Below are positions 1 to 12,239 of a stretch of 64,000 bases of DNA, piece by piece; within the stretch, counting starts at the first letter, position 1; every line of letters begins with the position of its first letter. Where the stretch lies: positions 1 through 64,000 of the forward strand of contig PUQB01000711.1 of assembly GCA_003024785.1 (NCBI GenBank). Direction: 5' to 3'. The position numbers were made by a program, and so were the translations under genes. A model generated the notes under the pieces. The model was not told the origin of the DNA. It was given only the letters and a program-made list of their open reading frames with translations, and did no database searches. The stretch comes from Selaginella tamariscina (taxonomy: Eukaryota > Streptophyta > Lycopodiopsida > Selaginellales > Selaginellaceae).

Positions 1-38
1 TGTGACAACTGCAATAAGCCACAAGGAAATGATGTTGG

Positions 39-2271
39 ATGATAATTTACGAGTGTAGGGTTAAGTATTGCAGCGTCAAACCAAACTTTAATTACAGGCC
101 ACTCAACCAGGAACGTGTAGCTGAGCTCATGGAGAAGATGAAGGACGACAATTCTTACACGTTCCACATAATGCTGTTTTGTGCGCATACTACGAGAGAA
201 ACAAAGGCGCTGACAAAGTGTGGATCACAACACCGGAACAAATGAGGAAGGTTCAGACGGAGAATAGAAAATCAGTCAAGTACTACATCATTAGTGGCCA
301 GCACACAATAACGGCAGCCCAACGACTTCTCGACGAACACAACAAAGGAACGATGGCAACAAAACTTTCCGAGCATACCCGTGAGAAGCTGACGAAAAGA
401 TCGGCGTTTTTAGCGAAGCCGAATCTCACAATCGAGCAGTACCATAAGTTATCGGCGAATGGGACGCTGCAGACACCAACCACTACAACAGCAAAATATG
501 GGAGAAGTTCAAACACACGCGAGCCGTGTGGGAATCTCTTCAGCGACCACAAAGAGCTACCGCAGGAATACACAATCTGCGGACTACCGGGTAAGCAAAT
601 TGTTTGGGCGGGATTTATCTCGCCGGTATATTAATCTGTCTTTTTTTTTAGAGAGTTGAAGAAATTGTAGCAGTTGATTTTGCCCAGGTGGGGGAAGGAA
701 ACATCCTTTTTGATGATGTTGATTTCTTGTCCCGAGGATAGGATCTTTGCCAAATGGTTGGGGATTATGGAATCCTTTGCAAAAGGAACACTGAAGAAGA
801 AGCAGACAAGTGAAGGAGCCCTCAGAGAAGTCTGCAAAGAAACCCAGTAAGACGCCGAAGTCTAAGTCTGTTCAATCTATAAAGGATGTAGACAACGATT
901 TCAAGCTCACATGGTTGAAGCCTTTAAATGGAACAACGATGGAGGAGATGGAAGTCTTGGCTGATTTGGTGATTGATGGCAAATTACAGATTAACAACAG
1001 CAGCCCCACCTCTCCTTTTCATCTCAAGGCAATGGAGTTGAAGACGGTCAGGCACTTCAAGGAGTGGTTGGGAATACACTGCCACAAACTGGGTTGGACC
1101 TCGGCTTCAACATACGAAGAGGTCAGCAAATATTTGCATGTGACAAATGATGATATGCTTGTCGAATGGGTGAATCAATCGGAAGATCTGGGCAAGAATC
1201 TATTGCACGCCAACGCCAAAAGGAGAACATTGCGATGACGCCTTCTCTTATGGCAGTCCTTCAGCAGCGGAGAACCGAGTTGAACCTTATAAAGGAGGAT
1301 GCTACGAATCACGACAAGCCCTACAGATGTTTGTTGTTGGATTCGGAGACTTTATGGGGTACCATCACTGCTTGTAGGAAACCGTTTCAATTGTTCGTGA
1401 TGGATCGGCGGGTGTCAAAAAATCCTTCGACAGACAGGACACTAGAGGATTTGGTGGAGAAACTTAGTGCAAGCATGTACAAAGAAGGTATTTATTTAAT
1501 TCATACTTGCACTCTTGACTGATATCTACGTTTTCAGGTATTTATTTCTTGATTCTTGCTCATGTCACCGATACCTTTGCCTTCCTTTGCCAAGAGGAAT
1601 AAACATCGTTGGACAGGATTTTATATGAATGATGCTGATCCGAAGTGCATTGATTCGGTTGTTCACTTGGTTGTTAGGAATGCGCCAAACAATTTCAAAC
1701 TTCCAAATGACTGGCCAGGCATCTGTTTGCACTCCAACGGCCCTGAACCTCCATCCGATACACCGATAGCTAGAGTGATTCGGCAATGTACGTTATCCAA
1801 ACATTACAAGTCAAGCGGCACGGAGCATCGTCAACTTGATCAGGGGTCCTCACAGTGATGCGTGGGTTTTTGACTACTGCACTAGGGGGTCCGTCTTGAA
1901 GGAGTGTTACCTTCGGATACATGTGTTTTGCCGTTGAAAAGGATAAGACCATGGTTGAGGACCTGAACAAGTGGATAGAGAGGTTCTCAACTGACTACCC
2001 CAACGAAACCATAAGGAGTATTTGAGAAAGTTCCCTCCATAAGTGCGATAGCTCTGAAGACGAATCTGGTTCAATGTCGGAGTCTGAGGACGAACTTCAA
2101 TCAGATATTAGACCGGAAGTTATCTCGAGGAGTACAGAACATTCACACTCCATTACCCATGGAAACATCAACAGAAGATACGAAGATCTTGAACCATCTC
2201 ACAAGCGGCTTAGACCTTCTTCGCCTCACTCAGAAGGTAATAGCGAAGAAGAATTGTTAATGAGTTCTTAG
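39..2271 (+). pseudogene. ParB-like domain plus DNA-methyltransferase-like gene, frameshifted, 5' end not certain
   Basis: The first part (39-590, two frames joined near 180) reads like a ParB/sulfiredoxin-fold domain: a stretch with RPLNQERVAELMEKM, then ISGQHTITAAQRL, which resembles the ParB (G-x-H-R) box. An intron fits at 591-653 (gtaagc ... ttttttagag). After a Lys-rich linker (810-900) comes a helical region, then PYRCLLLDSETLWG and an intron at 1488-1537, continuing into GIYFLILAHVTDTFAF. Near 1855-1960 lies HSDAWVFDYCTRGSVLKEC followed by a VEKD-like strand, which looks like the C-terminal SAM-binding motif I and the E-x-D strand of beta-class N4/N6 amino-methyltransferases. The DPPY/SPPW catalytic motif is not visible; LLLDSETLW sits where it would be expected. 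The tail (2074-2271) is acidic and Ser-rich. At least five single-base frameshifts break the reading frame. ParB-MTase fusions are known in phages and bacteria; the plant assignment is inference. The domain call is tentative. Confidence 0.42.
591..653 (+). other. Short intron in the ParB/MTase-like gene
   Basis: The donor is gtaagc at 591 and the acceptor lies after a run of nine T. Using the second of two adjacent AGs (ending at 653) keeps the downstream frame open for about 28 codons; using the first gives an early stop. The length of ~63 nt resembles the short introns of family U in this window. Confidence 0.5.
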
Positions 2272-2550
2272 ATAGTTGTAAATGAGTGTAACATAAGGCA
2301 TTTTTGTATATTTCGTTTATATTTGTACAGAAAATAAATTCTCAAGGATTAATGAAGCTTTTAGTTCAAACATGGGTCACACATTAACAAGGTAAATAAT
2401 ATACCTTGATAATTTTAAGGTCAGCTAATTATCATTTTGCAGATGTAATGAAACATTGAGAACATGGATTTTCAGCATTGCATGAGGTAAGAGAGGGGTT
2501 TGGCGACAATTTCTTGTGCCACATGTCAGAATGACAGAGTTCATGCAGGA
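2272..2550. other. Intergenic spacer, 3' end of one gene and 5' region of the next
   Basis: AT-rich sequence with an AATAAA-like signal (aaaataaattct near 2330) about 60 bases after the stop at 2271, a plausible polyadenylation signal. A gtaaat ... ttttgcag pair (about 2391-2442) could be a 5' UTR intron of the downstream phosphatase-like gene. Nothing else is seen. Confidence 0.35.
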
Positions 2551-2561
2551 AATGGATAATA

Positions 2562-3475
2562 ATGCAGCTCAAAACATCGTTACCATGGGGGCCACTTCAG
2601 TTTTTTCATCATCATTTATTGGCTTCAGTTCCGAAATCAATTTCTTCAGCGCATGCAATATCTGAATCTTGTAAGGATGATGTACAATTAAATGATGAAG
2701 GGATAGGCAACGAGATAGTGGCAACGGATAAATGTGAAAGGGAGCAAACAAGTGATTTGCAAAGTATTCAAGAGGCAACGCTATCTCATGTTACTCATGG
2801 CCATATTGTGTTGTTGGATGTCAATGGTGTTCTGCTTCATCGACAAAGGCCCGAGGATAGGAAAAAAGAAATCAAACAAGGAGATTTCATTCCTTGTCAT
2901 GGTAAATTTCGATATGATATTATTTTTCGTCCAGGGTTGGATCGTCTCTTTCAAAAGCTTAAGGAGATGGGTGCGCTTGTGGGGATTTGGTCATGCATGC
3001 AGATTCATAACTTAACACCGCTGTTGAATTTGCTTAAGAAACATTGTAGTGTTGCAGAAGAGGTGATTCGTAAAGATTGGATTTTTGACCAGCGAATATG
3101 TTATAAACCTCTCGAATTTCACAATATAAAAAAGGAAAGCAAGCCATACTTCTTCAAGAATGAAAGAATAATTGGGACTCATGGGGAGATCAGTCGCTTA
3201 AGGATAATGAAGAATGCACATATGTTAGTGTAGACGACTCTCCTCAGAAGGCTATGCTCAACCAAAACATTGCTTGTATTCATCCAATCACTTTCGATCC
3301 ATATTCTGATACCGATATCATGGATGAGCTAGTGAACTACTTGGATACGTGCCTCAGAAAGAAGAATCTCGAAAATTTTTGTGAGCAGTATCCACCGTAT
3401 CAAACATTTCCTGAAGCTTTTCTTTCTCGTGATTTTGAATTTTATAAAATGAAGGATAGCAACCGGGCTTTATAA
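2562..3475 (+). CDS. FCP1/NLI-interacting-factor type HAD phosphatase-like protein, one frameshift
   Basis: The protein has a HAD motif I in the form IVLLDVNGVLLHR (about residue 82), motif II as VGIWSCMQIHN, and, after a single-base frameshift near 3165-3230, motif III as VSVDDSPQKA. This order and spacing match the FCP1/SCP CTD-phosphatase fold. The usual DxDG(T/V) is DVNG here: the second aspartate, the general acid in active members, is Asn. A DxNGxL form occurs in a plant-specific group of HAD/NLI proteins, so the change is probably ancestral and not damage. The first ~70 residues are low complexity, and an alternative ATG at 2551 opens another frame, so the N terminus is uncertain. The C-terminal 73 residues (3254-3475) continue the fold. 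It is probably a diverged or inactive phosphatase; the substrate cannot be told. Confidence 0.72.
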
Positions 3476-5900
3476 TATTATTCTTAAGGAACGTCATTTT
3501 TAGATGAGCCTTTATGCAGACCTTCTTATTACATCTTATGTATTAACAAGGATGGCAACTCCCAATTGCATTCGTGAGAGTGTTAAGGTGGTGCAACAAC
3601 ATCAAGATATTGACCAAAATGATTTGATTAATCCGGAGAGTGATGATTTAGACAAAATGAGAAGATTTCTCTGTATGATAGGAAGAAAGTATTTATAAAA
3701 AATTAACATGTTGATAAGAAAATGATTTCATTTGTAATTATGTTTGATAGTATTTCTTCATTATTGTAAACTATTTTTAGAATAATATGAATATTCTAAG
3801 ATATTTTAGGAATATTCCTTACTAAGTAAGGTTATTGAAGGATTAATTAATTAATTAATTAATATTTAAGGCTTAATTACATATTAATTAAATGATTAAT
3901 TAATAATTAAAACTTAAGTATTAATTAGTAATTTATTTTATATTCCCATTTTCACATATCATGTCCACTTTAGTTATAACGTGCATTAAAATCATTGATT
4001 AAAATACAAAAGAGACTTACTCTTGTTCAATAAAACATTATAATGTCTTATATTTTATTTAGGGTAAGAAATATTTTACTTAGTGATTTTCATCATTTAA
4101 ATTTTTTAATAAATTCTTTAAACAAAATTGCTAGTTACAAGCAATATGAGCAACTTCTTAGAGAGAAAAAAATGAATAAGTGGCATAAATAAAACCTATA
4201 TTATCAATCAATGTTTATTAACCATGTGTAATGAAAGTCATAATAAATATATGGAAGTTGCAATTAGTAAGGTAGAAGTCTTAATTGTAAGTTTATTTAA
4301 TTTGATATAGTTTATTCACACTTTTAATAGGCTGCTAAGTTAATGATATGGATTAACGATTTTGATTTAGACCATGATTTAAACATTAAATAAATTATAA
4401 TGATTATATTAACAAACTTCAAACTAATTTGTAATAAATAATTTAATGATTTTAAATTAAATTAAATATATATTTAATTTTATAATTTTTAATTTATAAA
4501 TATTTTTTTAATTTATTCATTATATAAAAATATGTATATTTTTATATTAAAATTAAGATTTATTATTTATATATAGTAAAAATCATGGTCTAAGCCGAAA
4601 AATCAATTAACAATAAAATGTTATATGTTTATTTCTTTAAAAAATGTTTAACACTTTTTTGTCTCTACGATTAGCATGAATAAGAGTTAATGGATTGAAT
4701 ATTCTTCCAAGCTGTGTATACGATCGATTGCATCTTGCCCAATTATCCCCCCCCCCCCCCCCACACACACCACACACACATAAATCAGAAGTAGACATAT
4801 ATGTACTACGTTCCTTACACCCTCTCACACAACAAGGTTATAAATAAGTTTAAAGACTAAATTAATTTATGTAGATAAAACGAACACCCCAGGTTCGATT
4901 CTTAAATATTTTTAAATAAACCTTTTGCTGGCCATGTAGCGTAGCCGACCTATTAGGGCATCAGATTCATTCTGCGCCAATGTCTCGAAGACCATTGGAA
5001 TTAAAAAAGTAGAATATAATAGAATTTTCATACATATATACATTTATATAGATTCTAATTATATAAAAGTATATACAGCACTAAAATATAAATCTGTATA
5101 TAATTTCGACTACATATAAATAAATCAATGAATGTAGGGATTTAGAATCTGACGATGTAGTATATTTTTCTTTTTAAATTCAATTAGCCGATTTAAATTT
5201 ATATTTCCATTATTTAGAAATTCAAAAGTAAAAAACATTTTAAAATATACTTTATTTATATAACACATGAAGTAGAGACTATGTACTGTCGAGCATATAC
5301 TCTTTACACCCATACACACCACAACGTTAGTGTGTTTAGTAGGTTTTTATATAAAAACAAACACCCTAATCGTGCAATATAAATAGCTGGTTTTTCATAG
5401 GTTTTCAATTTTTAAATATTTTTAATAAACTTTTTCAATTAAATAGAAATTGAATATTAAATGAAGTTTTAGAAGTTATACCCATTTGCGATTTTGGCGG
5501 TCCTGACGATCAAAAGTAGCCGACCTTGCCCAACACATAATATAGCATCACATTCGTACATACAGTGGAAATAGACAATGTGATTATGTTTCCTCAAATA
5601 ATGTTCAAGAACATTAACCTTGACAACTCTGATTGCCACGCGCACTCTTAATTTGCCACATGTAATTTCATCTGCCACGTGTGATTCTAAAATCCAGTAA
5701 TTTTATGTAAAAAATAATGAAGTTTGCCCTAGTGCTACATTATGTGTCTTCACAAACACGCACGGGTGGTAATAGACATAAAACACAGTTTACACACACA
5801 ACGATGATGGAGCAATTCCAGCCTGGACAATTGAGGATACGTTCAGCGGTATGTTCCTGACCAGATTCTCTAATCACTACGGTTAGAAAATGTATTGCCA
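3476..5900. other. AT-rich intergenic DNA with a C/CA microsatellite
   Basis: Starts with a short open stretch (3504-3698) that has no recognisable domain and may be 3' flank of the phosphatase-like gene. The rest is very AT-rich with runs of attaatta (3841-3860). At 4747-4780 a run of about 16 C passes into an imperfect CA repeat. No conserved reading frame is seen on either strand. Confidence 0.6.
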
Positions 5901-5909
5901 TACACTAGT

Positions 5910-5916
5910 TATAAAA
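5910..5916 (+). promoter_or_regulatory. TATA box of family U copy 1
   Basis: TATAAAA lies 60 bases upstream of the ATG at 5976 and is followed by tggattcattcatctcat, a leader shared with the other copies (compare 53949 and 58022). Confidence 0.6.
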
Positions 5917-5975
5917 GAAGGGTCAAGTGGATTCATTCATCTCATCTAATCCTGTATCGTCTGTTTTAGAATTAG

Positions 5976-6968
5976 ATGGCTCTCCCAGCTGCTCTTACTA
6001 TTGATCATGTATTCGGTAAGAACAAAAGTATTGCAGAGATCGTTAAATCATTCGACTTTACCAAGGTAAGGAAACACAACTTGATGGTAACTTATATGTT
6101 CTGATGCAGTTCGATGTGAGAGATGCCAACAAAGAAGACTATCTTACTGTTGGTCTTGCGCCTTCCTTGGGGAAGCTCAACAGCAGTACTATCAAACAGC
6201 TAGATGATAGTCTCAAATTAGATTACAGGGATCACCAAGCTCATAGCGAGAATACCTCCAAACAAAAGGACATGGGACAATGTGGTGAGTGCCCTCCAGC
6301 AAAACACGCTGATCGAGCCCATGGACGATGGCATTTGTAGATCTGATAAGTTGATCAAGAAAGCCGTAAACGTTTTCAAGGTTGATGGTTCACCCGACGA
6401 CGCCATTGTACGTGAGGTAAGAATCAGAAATGTGCAGTCATCTGTTCGTCTTCTTCGTTTTGAAACTGCTGAAATTGCAGGTGCACACGTGGTTTGTCAA
6501 TCTTATCAGAGATGAAGATGTCTTGAATTCAACTCAAATCGATATCAAAGTTATGGGACGTATTGTTGCTCAGACTGGAGCTACCATTGTCAATTTGGAG
6601 ACGTTTTTCAGGAGGCGTGAATCGCACCAGAAAACAATGCTCGACATTGGAGTGTTAATATCCAGACATGGATCAGCCATATTTAAGGTACACAACATTC
6701 TTCCTTGTATATAAAGTTCAAAGTTTTGTGCAGGTTTACCGTATAAAACTTGATGCTTGGTCCGACTGCACTAGAATACTTTTTGTCCAGGACGATTCCA
6801 ATGGCATAACCGGGGGTAAGCTCTAATTGCGCCCCGAACCCAACACTAAAATGATTGTTTTACAGAGTATAGCGTTCGAAAATACAACTCGTGAGAGTGT
6901 TATGAAAGGGCTGAAACGCGAGACAATAAAAAAGGCATGTGGAAGAAGCTGAAGCTCTCCTTGCGTAG
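5976..6968 (+). pseudogene. Family U, copy 1: unrecognised five-exon gene, frameshifted
   Basis: Exons, placed by comparison with the 54 kb copy: 5976-6065, 6110-6416, 6481-6687, 6734-6815 and 6866 to about 6968, with introns of 44-64 nt. Exon 1 starts MALPAALTIDHVFGKN; exon 3 holds VHTWFVNLIRDEDVL and GRIVAQTGATI; exon 4 holds VYRIKLDAWSDCTRILFVQD. This copy is the most diverged of the longer ones. Exon 2 is 2 nt short of the 309 nt of the others (frame lost after the LDDSLK segment), and exon 5 runs into a stop because one base is missing in the R-K-Y-x-P-R-E segment. The protein is soluble-looking, with no signal peptide or TM segment. I do not recognise the family; no function is proposed. 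Confidence 0.7.
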
Positions 6969-8860
6969 AAAACACTGACGGACCAGTTTCCAGTTGAATA
7001 AGTCCGTGTGCAAATGAATGGGTGTTTTAATTGAAATTATCCAGGTTTATAACCATATTGTTAACAGTCACCAGGTTTTGTATGTATGTGTGGATCAGTT
7101 TGAACTTACAAAGAAAGCAAATTATATATATGTATGTAAAAGATATGATCATCGTCATATATAGGCATATATTTTTTAATATATACATATTATTTTTAAT
7201 ATATACATATATTGGGATATTGTTCTCTGGTACCCTATACATACGTAGTTACTTAGATTTTAATGTCTTATACTAGGCTAAGGAGAGAAGGAAAATGTAT
7301 ATATATTTATGTATATTGTTAATAGTATCACAGTTGGGTTATTCTTTCCCATTTATATTGAACGCATACACTTTCTTATTATTCCAAAGTATTTGTAGTA
7401 TAATAAATGTCTATTACGAACAAAACTTATTACACAAAAGGACTTATGTTTCATATTGAGATTAAAAGAATTTTTGTACGAAAAACTTATACTTAAATAA
7501 CTCAAATGTTGAATTATGCATTTATTATTATAAACTTCTCTTAATTTTTTAAACATTTCAAATAAGAACTAACTAATCACTTATAAATTTTCATATGTAA
7601 TAAATTATTTTAATGATCATATATATAAATTGAATAGCAAAAACATGTTGTTCATCCTTAATTTATCTCAAATCGTATAATACACTTAATCGTTCCTCTT
7701 TTAAAATACACCGGTAACACATTTATTAAAGGACGTTTATTTAATCTTAAGAATACATACATTCCTTATATGTAAGAAGGCTCTGCTATTTAAACAACTT
7801 TGATGTAATTCTTATATAATCTAATCATCCTATGTGGCATCCATGTATATTCTTTAGAATTCTTACATTACATAATAATACTCATTAATTTATTATATAT
7901 TATACATTGGAATAACTAAACAAAACAAAGAAAACTGATTTCAACAAACGAGCATAAATTAAGGTAAAACAAAAATAATAAATAAAATATATTTATAACA
8001 ACTGAAAACATAATCATAATTACTAATTTACTACAATACAATGAAAAAACTACATTAACAAACAAGCATAAATTAATAAAGTAAAACAAAAACAACAAAT
8101 TAAGCATATTATAAAGTAGATTAAATTAAATCATTAACAACAAATTCACTAGTGGCATTAATGATAATTTCTTAAGTTTATAATTTTTAATTTTAAATGT
8201 ATGAAAAATCCCACTACAAATTTGAACTTTAATTTGTATAATTGTAATATATTTATACAATAATATAATATTCAAATTAAAATATATTAGAAGTGTACAT
8301 AATGTGTAATGTGTGCGTACAAATCTTAATAATTAATTTATTAAGGATATAATAATAAATTTAAAACATAGAAATAAAAAGCATATAATATATAACTTAT
8401 AAATAGAAAATATAGTCTCTCTTTAAATTTAAAATTACATATAAAATATATTCATAAATTAAAATATATTAATATATTTACTAATGTATGATATTTTCTA
8501 AAATGTTGAAAAGACCCACCAACCCATGACCCATAATTTAATAGACCGTATTATTAATTATAATTTAATAGACTTAATTTTAATCTTATTGAACCACTTC
8601 ACAACAAATAGTGAAAATATAAACAAAGTTCTAAAAGCAGTGTTCGCCAAATTCCGGGAAATATGACATGCTACCGTTTTATTTTTTAAATTTTCAGGTT
8701 CCAGAAATAATTATAGGAAATGGTTCCTTTTACATTTTTTAAATATAGGAAAACTGCCTTCTTAATTTAATATAAAAGGAAAATTCAAATGTTTAATTTA
8801 AACTTTTTAGAAATGACTTTTTATATGTAGTAGTATATTCTTTTGAATATGCTATTGAAT
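6969..8860. other. AT-rich flank shared with other U copies
   Basis: 7020-7230 resembles 56070-56280 and 60400-60600 (the grouping tttataaccatattgtt, then tgtatgtatgtgtggatca, then acttacaa), so U copies were duplicated together with 3' flank. The rest is AT-rich with many short TA runs and no supported gene. Confidence 0.5.
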
Positions 8861-8870
8861 ATTCTAAAAT

Positions 8871-8981
8871 AATATATAAAAATATATTTTAATTAATGTG
8901 AACTACTCAACATACTGCGTTGAGTAGTTTAACGTATTAGATTGAGTAGTTAACATTAATTAAAGTATATTTTTATATATT
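8871..8981. mobile_element. Short fold-back (MITE-like) element
   Basis: The 40-base arms 8871-8910 and 8942-8981 are inverted complements of each other with about 38 of 40 matches, separated by a 31-base spacer that repeats gttgagtagtt. The unit could fold into one long hairpin. No target-site duplication is evident, so it may be a MITE or a hairpin locus. Confidence 0.55.
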
Positions 8982-9002
8982 CCTTTATAATGTATCAAAT
9001 CT

Positions 9003-11073
9003 TATGGAGAATGAGCAGCATGAGCTTGAGCACGAGCGTAAGAGAAAAAAAATGAGAAATGGACCATTGGATAGTGGTTTGGCAAAGTAGAAAAATTATT
9101 AAATCAGGAAGCTGAAGTGGTGATTAAAAATCAAGAGCTTGAAGAAAAACAAAATCAGAAATGCAAGAAAGCTTTGGAAATCAAGTTGGGTGTTAAAGTA
9201 TGATTGGTTGAGATTTGATTATGATAAAGGAAGAGTGTTTTGTGTAGCTTACAAGCAGGACAGGGGTAACAAGACTGCTTTTTGGCAAGAATGGAGTTAC
9301 AAATATTAGAACTTCAACCTTTCAAGAATATGCTAGAAGCTCAGCTCACAAGAATGCCATATGGTTGATGGAAAAAGGAAAAGGTTCTTTGGATACAGTT
9401 TTAAGAAGCAGTAAGTTCATGTGGATGAACAGCTAACAACATTCTTCAAGGCTGCTTTATTTGTTAGAAAAGAGGATCTCTTCCTCAACAAGTTTCAGTC
9501 TTTGTGCTTGCTCTTGAATCTACTGGTTGTCATTTGTCTTCACATTACAACAATGACAAGGCATGCAAAAAGTTCATCTCTAGCATCAGCCACATTTTAG
9601 AGAGGAATGTTTCTTAAAGGATTAATCAAAGTCCTTAGTTGGGCTTATGATTGATGAGGCCACAAATATAAGCACTGTTCAGCACTTGATTTGCTATGTT
9701 TGCTACGTTGAAGAGGCTGAAGTTAAGCATGCTCATTTAGGTAATGTAGAGGCTATTTTCAAGAAAATTATGGAGCTTGGTTTGGACATGAGTAAGCTAG
9801 TAGCATTTGGCAGCGATGGAGCCTCTGTGATGGTAGGGAGAAATATTAAGTTGCTACAAGGTTGAAGCAAGTCAATCCTTTCATCACATCTTTGCATTGT
9901 GTAGCTTATAGAAGTAATTTGGCAATGGGGGATTGTGCAAAGGATGTGAGGTGCAAAGAGATGATGACAAGAGTGGATAAATTGGTGAATTCTATAGCAG
10001 CCTTTTTTTCTAGGAGCTCTCAAAGATCAAGTCACTTGCAAAGCTTACATGAAGAACTTGCTTATATTCCAAGCAAGCTTGAAGCAACTCAAGGGACCAG
10101 ATGGTTGTCTAGACATGTAGCTGTTGACAAGCTTTATACAAACTTTGAGCATGTCATGGAGATCTTGAAGAAGGAGAAACCTACTCTTTTCCAGAAGCTA
10201 GCAAATTTTACAGTGGTTTACGTATTGCATTTTTCGGCTAATGTTTTACGTTTGGTCACTGACTTGAACCTTGACTTTCAAAAAAATGTTTTGGATGTAA
10301 CCTTAGTGGCAGGACTAGTGGAGACATGCATCAGACAAATAGAGATGGAGTTTCTAGAGGAAGCACATATGGATATTAATGCCTCAAAAACAGACAGCAA
10401 AGAGCATGTACTTGTTCCTGATTATGGTCTAATAAATGGACAATTGCATGCACTTAAAGGGGCTATGAAAGGATGCTTTTATAGAGGGATTGAGCTAGAT
10501 AGAAGTGTGGATGAAAAAACGGATTTAGATTTGGCTCTCTAGTTCCAGCAAAACTTCTCAAAAGTGGTGGTGGAGAGTTTAAAGAGAAGGTTTAAGGAGG
10601 CATGTGTCTTGGAGAACTTCAAAGCACTTAGTCCTTTGCATATGCCTACAAGTAATAGAGCTTTGAAGGATTATAGTATTTTAGAAGTTGATGCTCTTTT
10701 GAGGTTTTATGGAGAAGACAAACAAGTTGCTGGGAAGAGCTTTCTTAAGCTCTTATATAAGGAAGCTATTCTAACTGAAGTTCAAAGTTCAAGCTTCAAC
10801 AGAATGGCAAGGAAAAAGTTTCTTGGAGGTGATGAAGATTATTATGTCTGTGAGAACTTACTAAGAGAGCTTGTTAAGTTAGGAGGATTTGGAATGGTTT
10901 ATAGTACAGCTATTTGTGAAAGAGGATTTAGCAAGCTGAGCCATATCAAAGATAAGTGGAGAAACATATTGAAAACTAGCATATGGTATAAAATTTCCTA
11001 CAACTTTGAAATAAAAAAAGAAATACATAAATCCAACCGTAAACTTTATGTAACTAAAAAAGTTTATAAGTAA
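9003..11073 (+). pseudogene. hAT-family transposase relic, ZNF862/KIAA1586-like
   Basis: The N-terminal part (about 9190-9400) keeps a TTF-type zinc-finger-like region (DWLRFDYDKGRVFC, then FQEYARSSAHKNAIW after a frame change). 9647-9865 gives MIDEATNISTVQHL and VAFGSDGASVMVGR, the RNase-H-like catalytic area. 9862-10542 (226 codons, starting in another frame) contains HCVAYRSNLA and TRWLSRHVAVDKL. 10564-11073 ends with TAICERGFSKLSHIKDKWRN, the C-terminal hAT dimerisation motif. At least three frame changes and a stop at 10540 break it. The domain order is that of plant and animal zinc-finger-862-like hAT transposases. I could not define terminal inverted repeats; CAGTGTT at 8638 is only a candidate left end. 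Confidence 0.75.
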
Positions 11074-11520
11074 GATTTTCTAAAATTGTGATTTTAAATG
11101 GTACCTTTTTACATGAGATACTTAGCATACTTCCTAGAAGCTTTCCAATGTTGAACTACTAGATGAATGCGAAACTCGTCAAGTTTTTCCATCGGTGGCC
11201 CCTGTAAAGCAATTTTCAATAAAGAATAGTTAAAATTTTAAATTTTGTAAACCCTGTCTGTCTAGAGGTCAAGAATCTTGGTTGCCTTAAGCAATTAACC
11301 TTCCCAAACAAGTAATACGGAACGAATAATTGTTGTCGGCAAGACTAAAAATGTTGATTGAAATGCACCACGTGTATATGCTACGTCTATGTGTACCTTT
11401 TAATAATTATTTCCTCATTGTCAACCGTATTAATTATGTTCGTACTTATATATATAATAACATGTATATTATACTTGTGCTATTAAATAGTAAACCCCGT
11501 ATGGGCTAAAGGATATTCTC
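11074..11520. other. Spacer with no recognised feature
   Basis: Moderately AT-rich. Part of it resembles the sequence upstream of other U copies (cacgtgtatatgc at 11371 and tattaattatgttcgtac). Nothing codes convincingly. Confidence 0.4.
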
Positions 11521-11553
11521 TTTGCTCATTAACTTAAAATTAATTCCAGGTTT

Positions 11554-11559
11554 TATAAA
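11554..11559 (+). promoter_or_regulatory. TATA box of family U copy 2
   Basis: TATAAA followed by agctggatctcattcatctcatt. This is the same TATA-leader block as in the 54 and 58 kb copies but with the cagcagtttgcag segment missing. The ATG is 31 bases downstream. Confidence 0.55.
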
Positions 11560-11584
11560 GCTGGATCTCATTCATCTCATTTAC

Positions 11585-12236
11585 ATGGCTCTCCCATCTC
11601 CTGCTGATCTTACTATTGATTTTGTGTTCGGCAAGAACAAAATCATTGCAGAGATCATTAAACATCGACTTTTCCAAGGTAAAGAAACAACTCGATGGAA
11701 GCTTATGTTCTTATGCAGATCGGACGTGAAAGATGCCAGCAAACATGACTATCTTACTGTTGGTCTTGCGCCTCCCTTTGGGAAGCTCAATAGCAGTACT
11801 ATCAAATGGCGAGATGATCATCTCAACTCAAGGTTAGGATTCTGGGAACCACCGAGCTCATATCAAAAACACTTCCATAGGAAAGGACATGGAGAATGTG
11901 GTGGGTGCCCTCCAGCAAAACAGGCTGACCGAGCCCAGGGAAGATGGCACTGGCATAAATGTTTTCAAGGTTGATCGTTCACCCGACAAAGCCATCGTGC
12001 GTGAGGTGAGAATCAGAAATGTGTAGTCTTCCTTGATTTGAAACTGCTGAAATTGCAGGTGTACACATGGTTTGTCAATCTTACGAGAGATGAATGAAGG
12101 CAACTGAAATCGATGTCAAAGGACTGGAGCTACAATCAACAGTTTCGATACTTTTTTGGGACGCAGGAATCGCACCAGAAAACAATGGAGTTTTAAGGTA
12201 TCTGGACATTGATCACCCGTATTCTAACGTACATAA
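11585..12236 (+). pseudogene. Family U, copy 2: truncated pseudogene (exons 1-3)
   Basis: Exon 1 (11585-11678) starts MALPSPADLTIDFVFGKN, exon 2 is 11719-12005 and exon 3 runs from 12059 to about 12236. Exon 2 has lost bases in the middle (the segment after GKLNSSTIK and the end of the MDDGI block), and exon 3 lacks the VLDATQID to VLGRIV part. Exons 4 and 5 are absent; after 12240 the sequence turns into AT-rich DNA. Splice sites flanking exons 1-3 are still visible (gtaaag, atgcag, gtgaga, ttgcag). This is a decayed relative of the intact-looking copies and not a sequencing artefact alone, because whole blocks are missing. Confidence 0.75.
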
Positions 12237-12239
12237 GGC

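Noticed and set aside
8638-8668. CAGTGTT start as left terminal inverted repeat of the hAT relic
   Set aside because: No matching complement was found after 11073, so the element's ends are left undefined.
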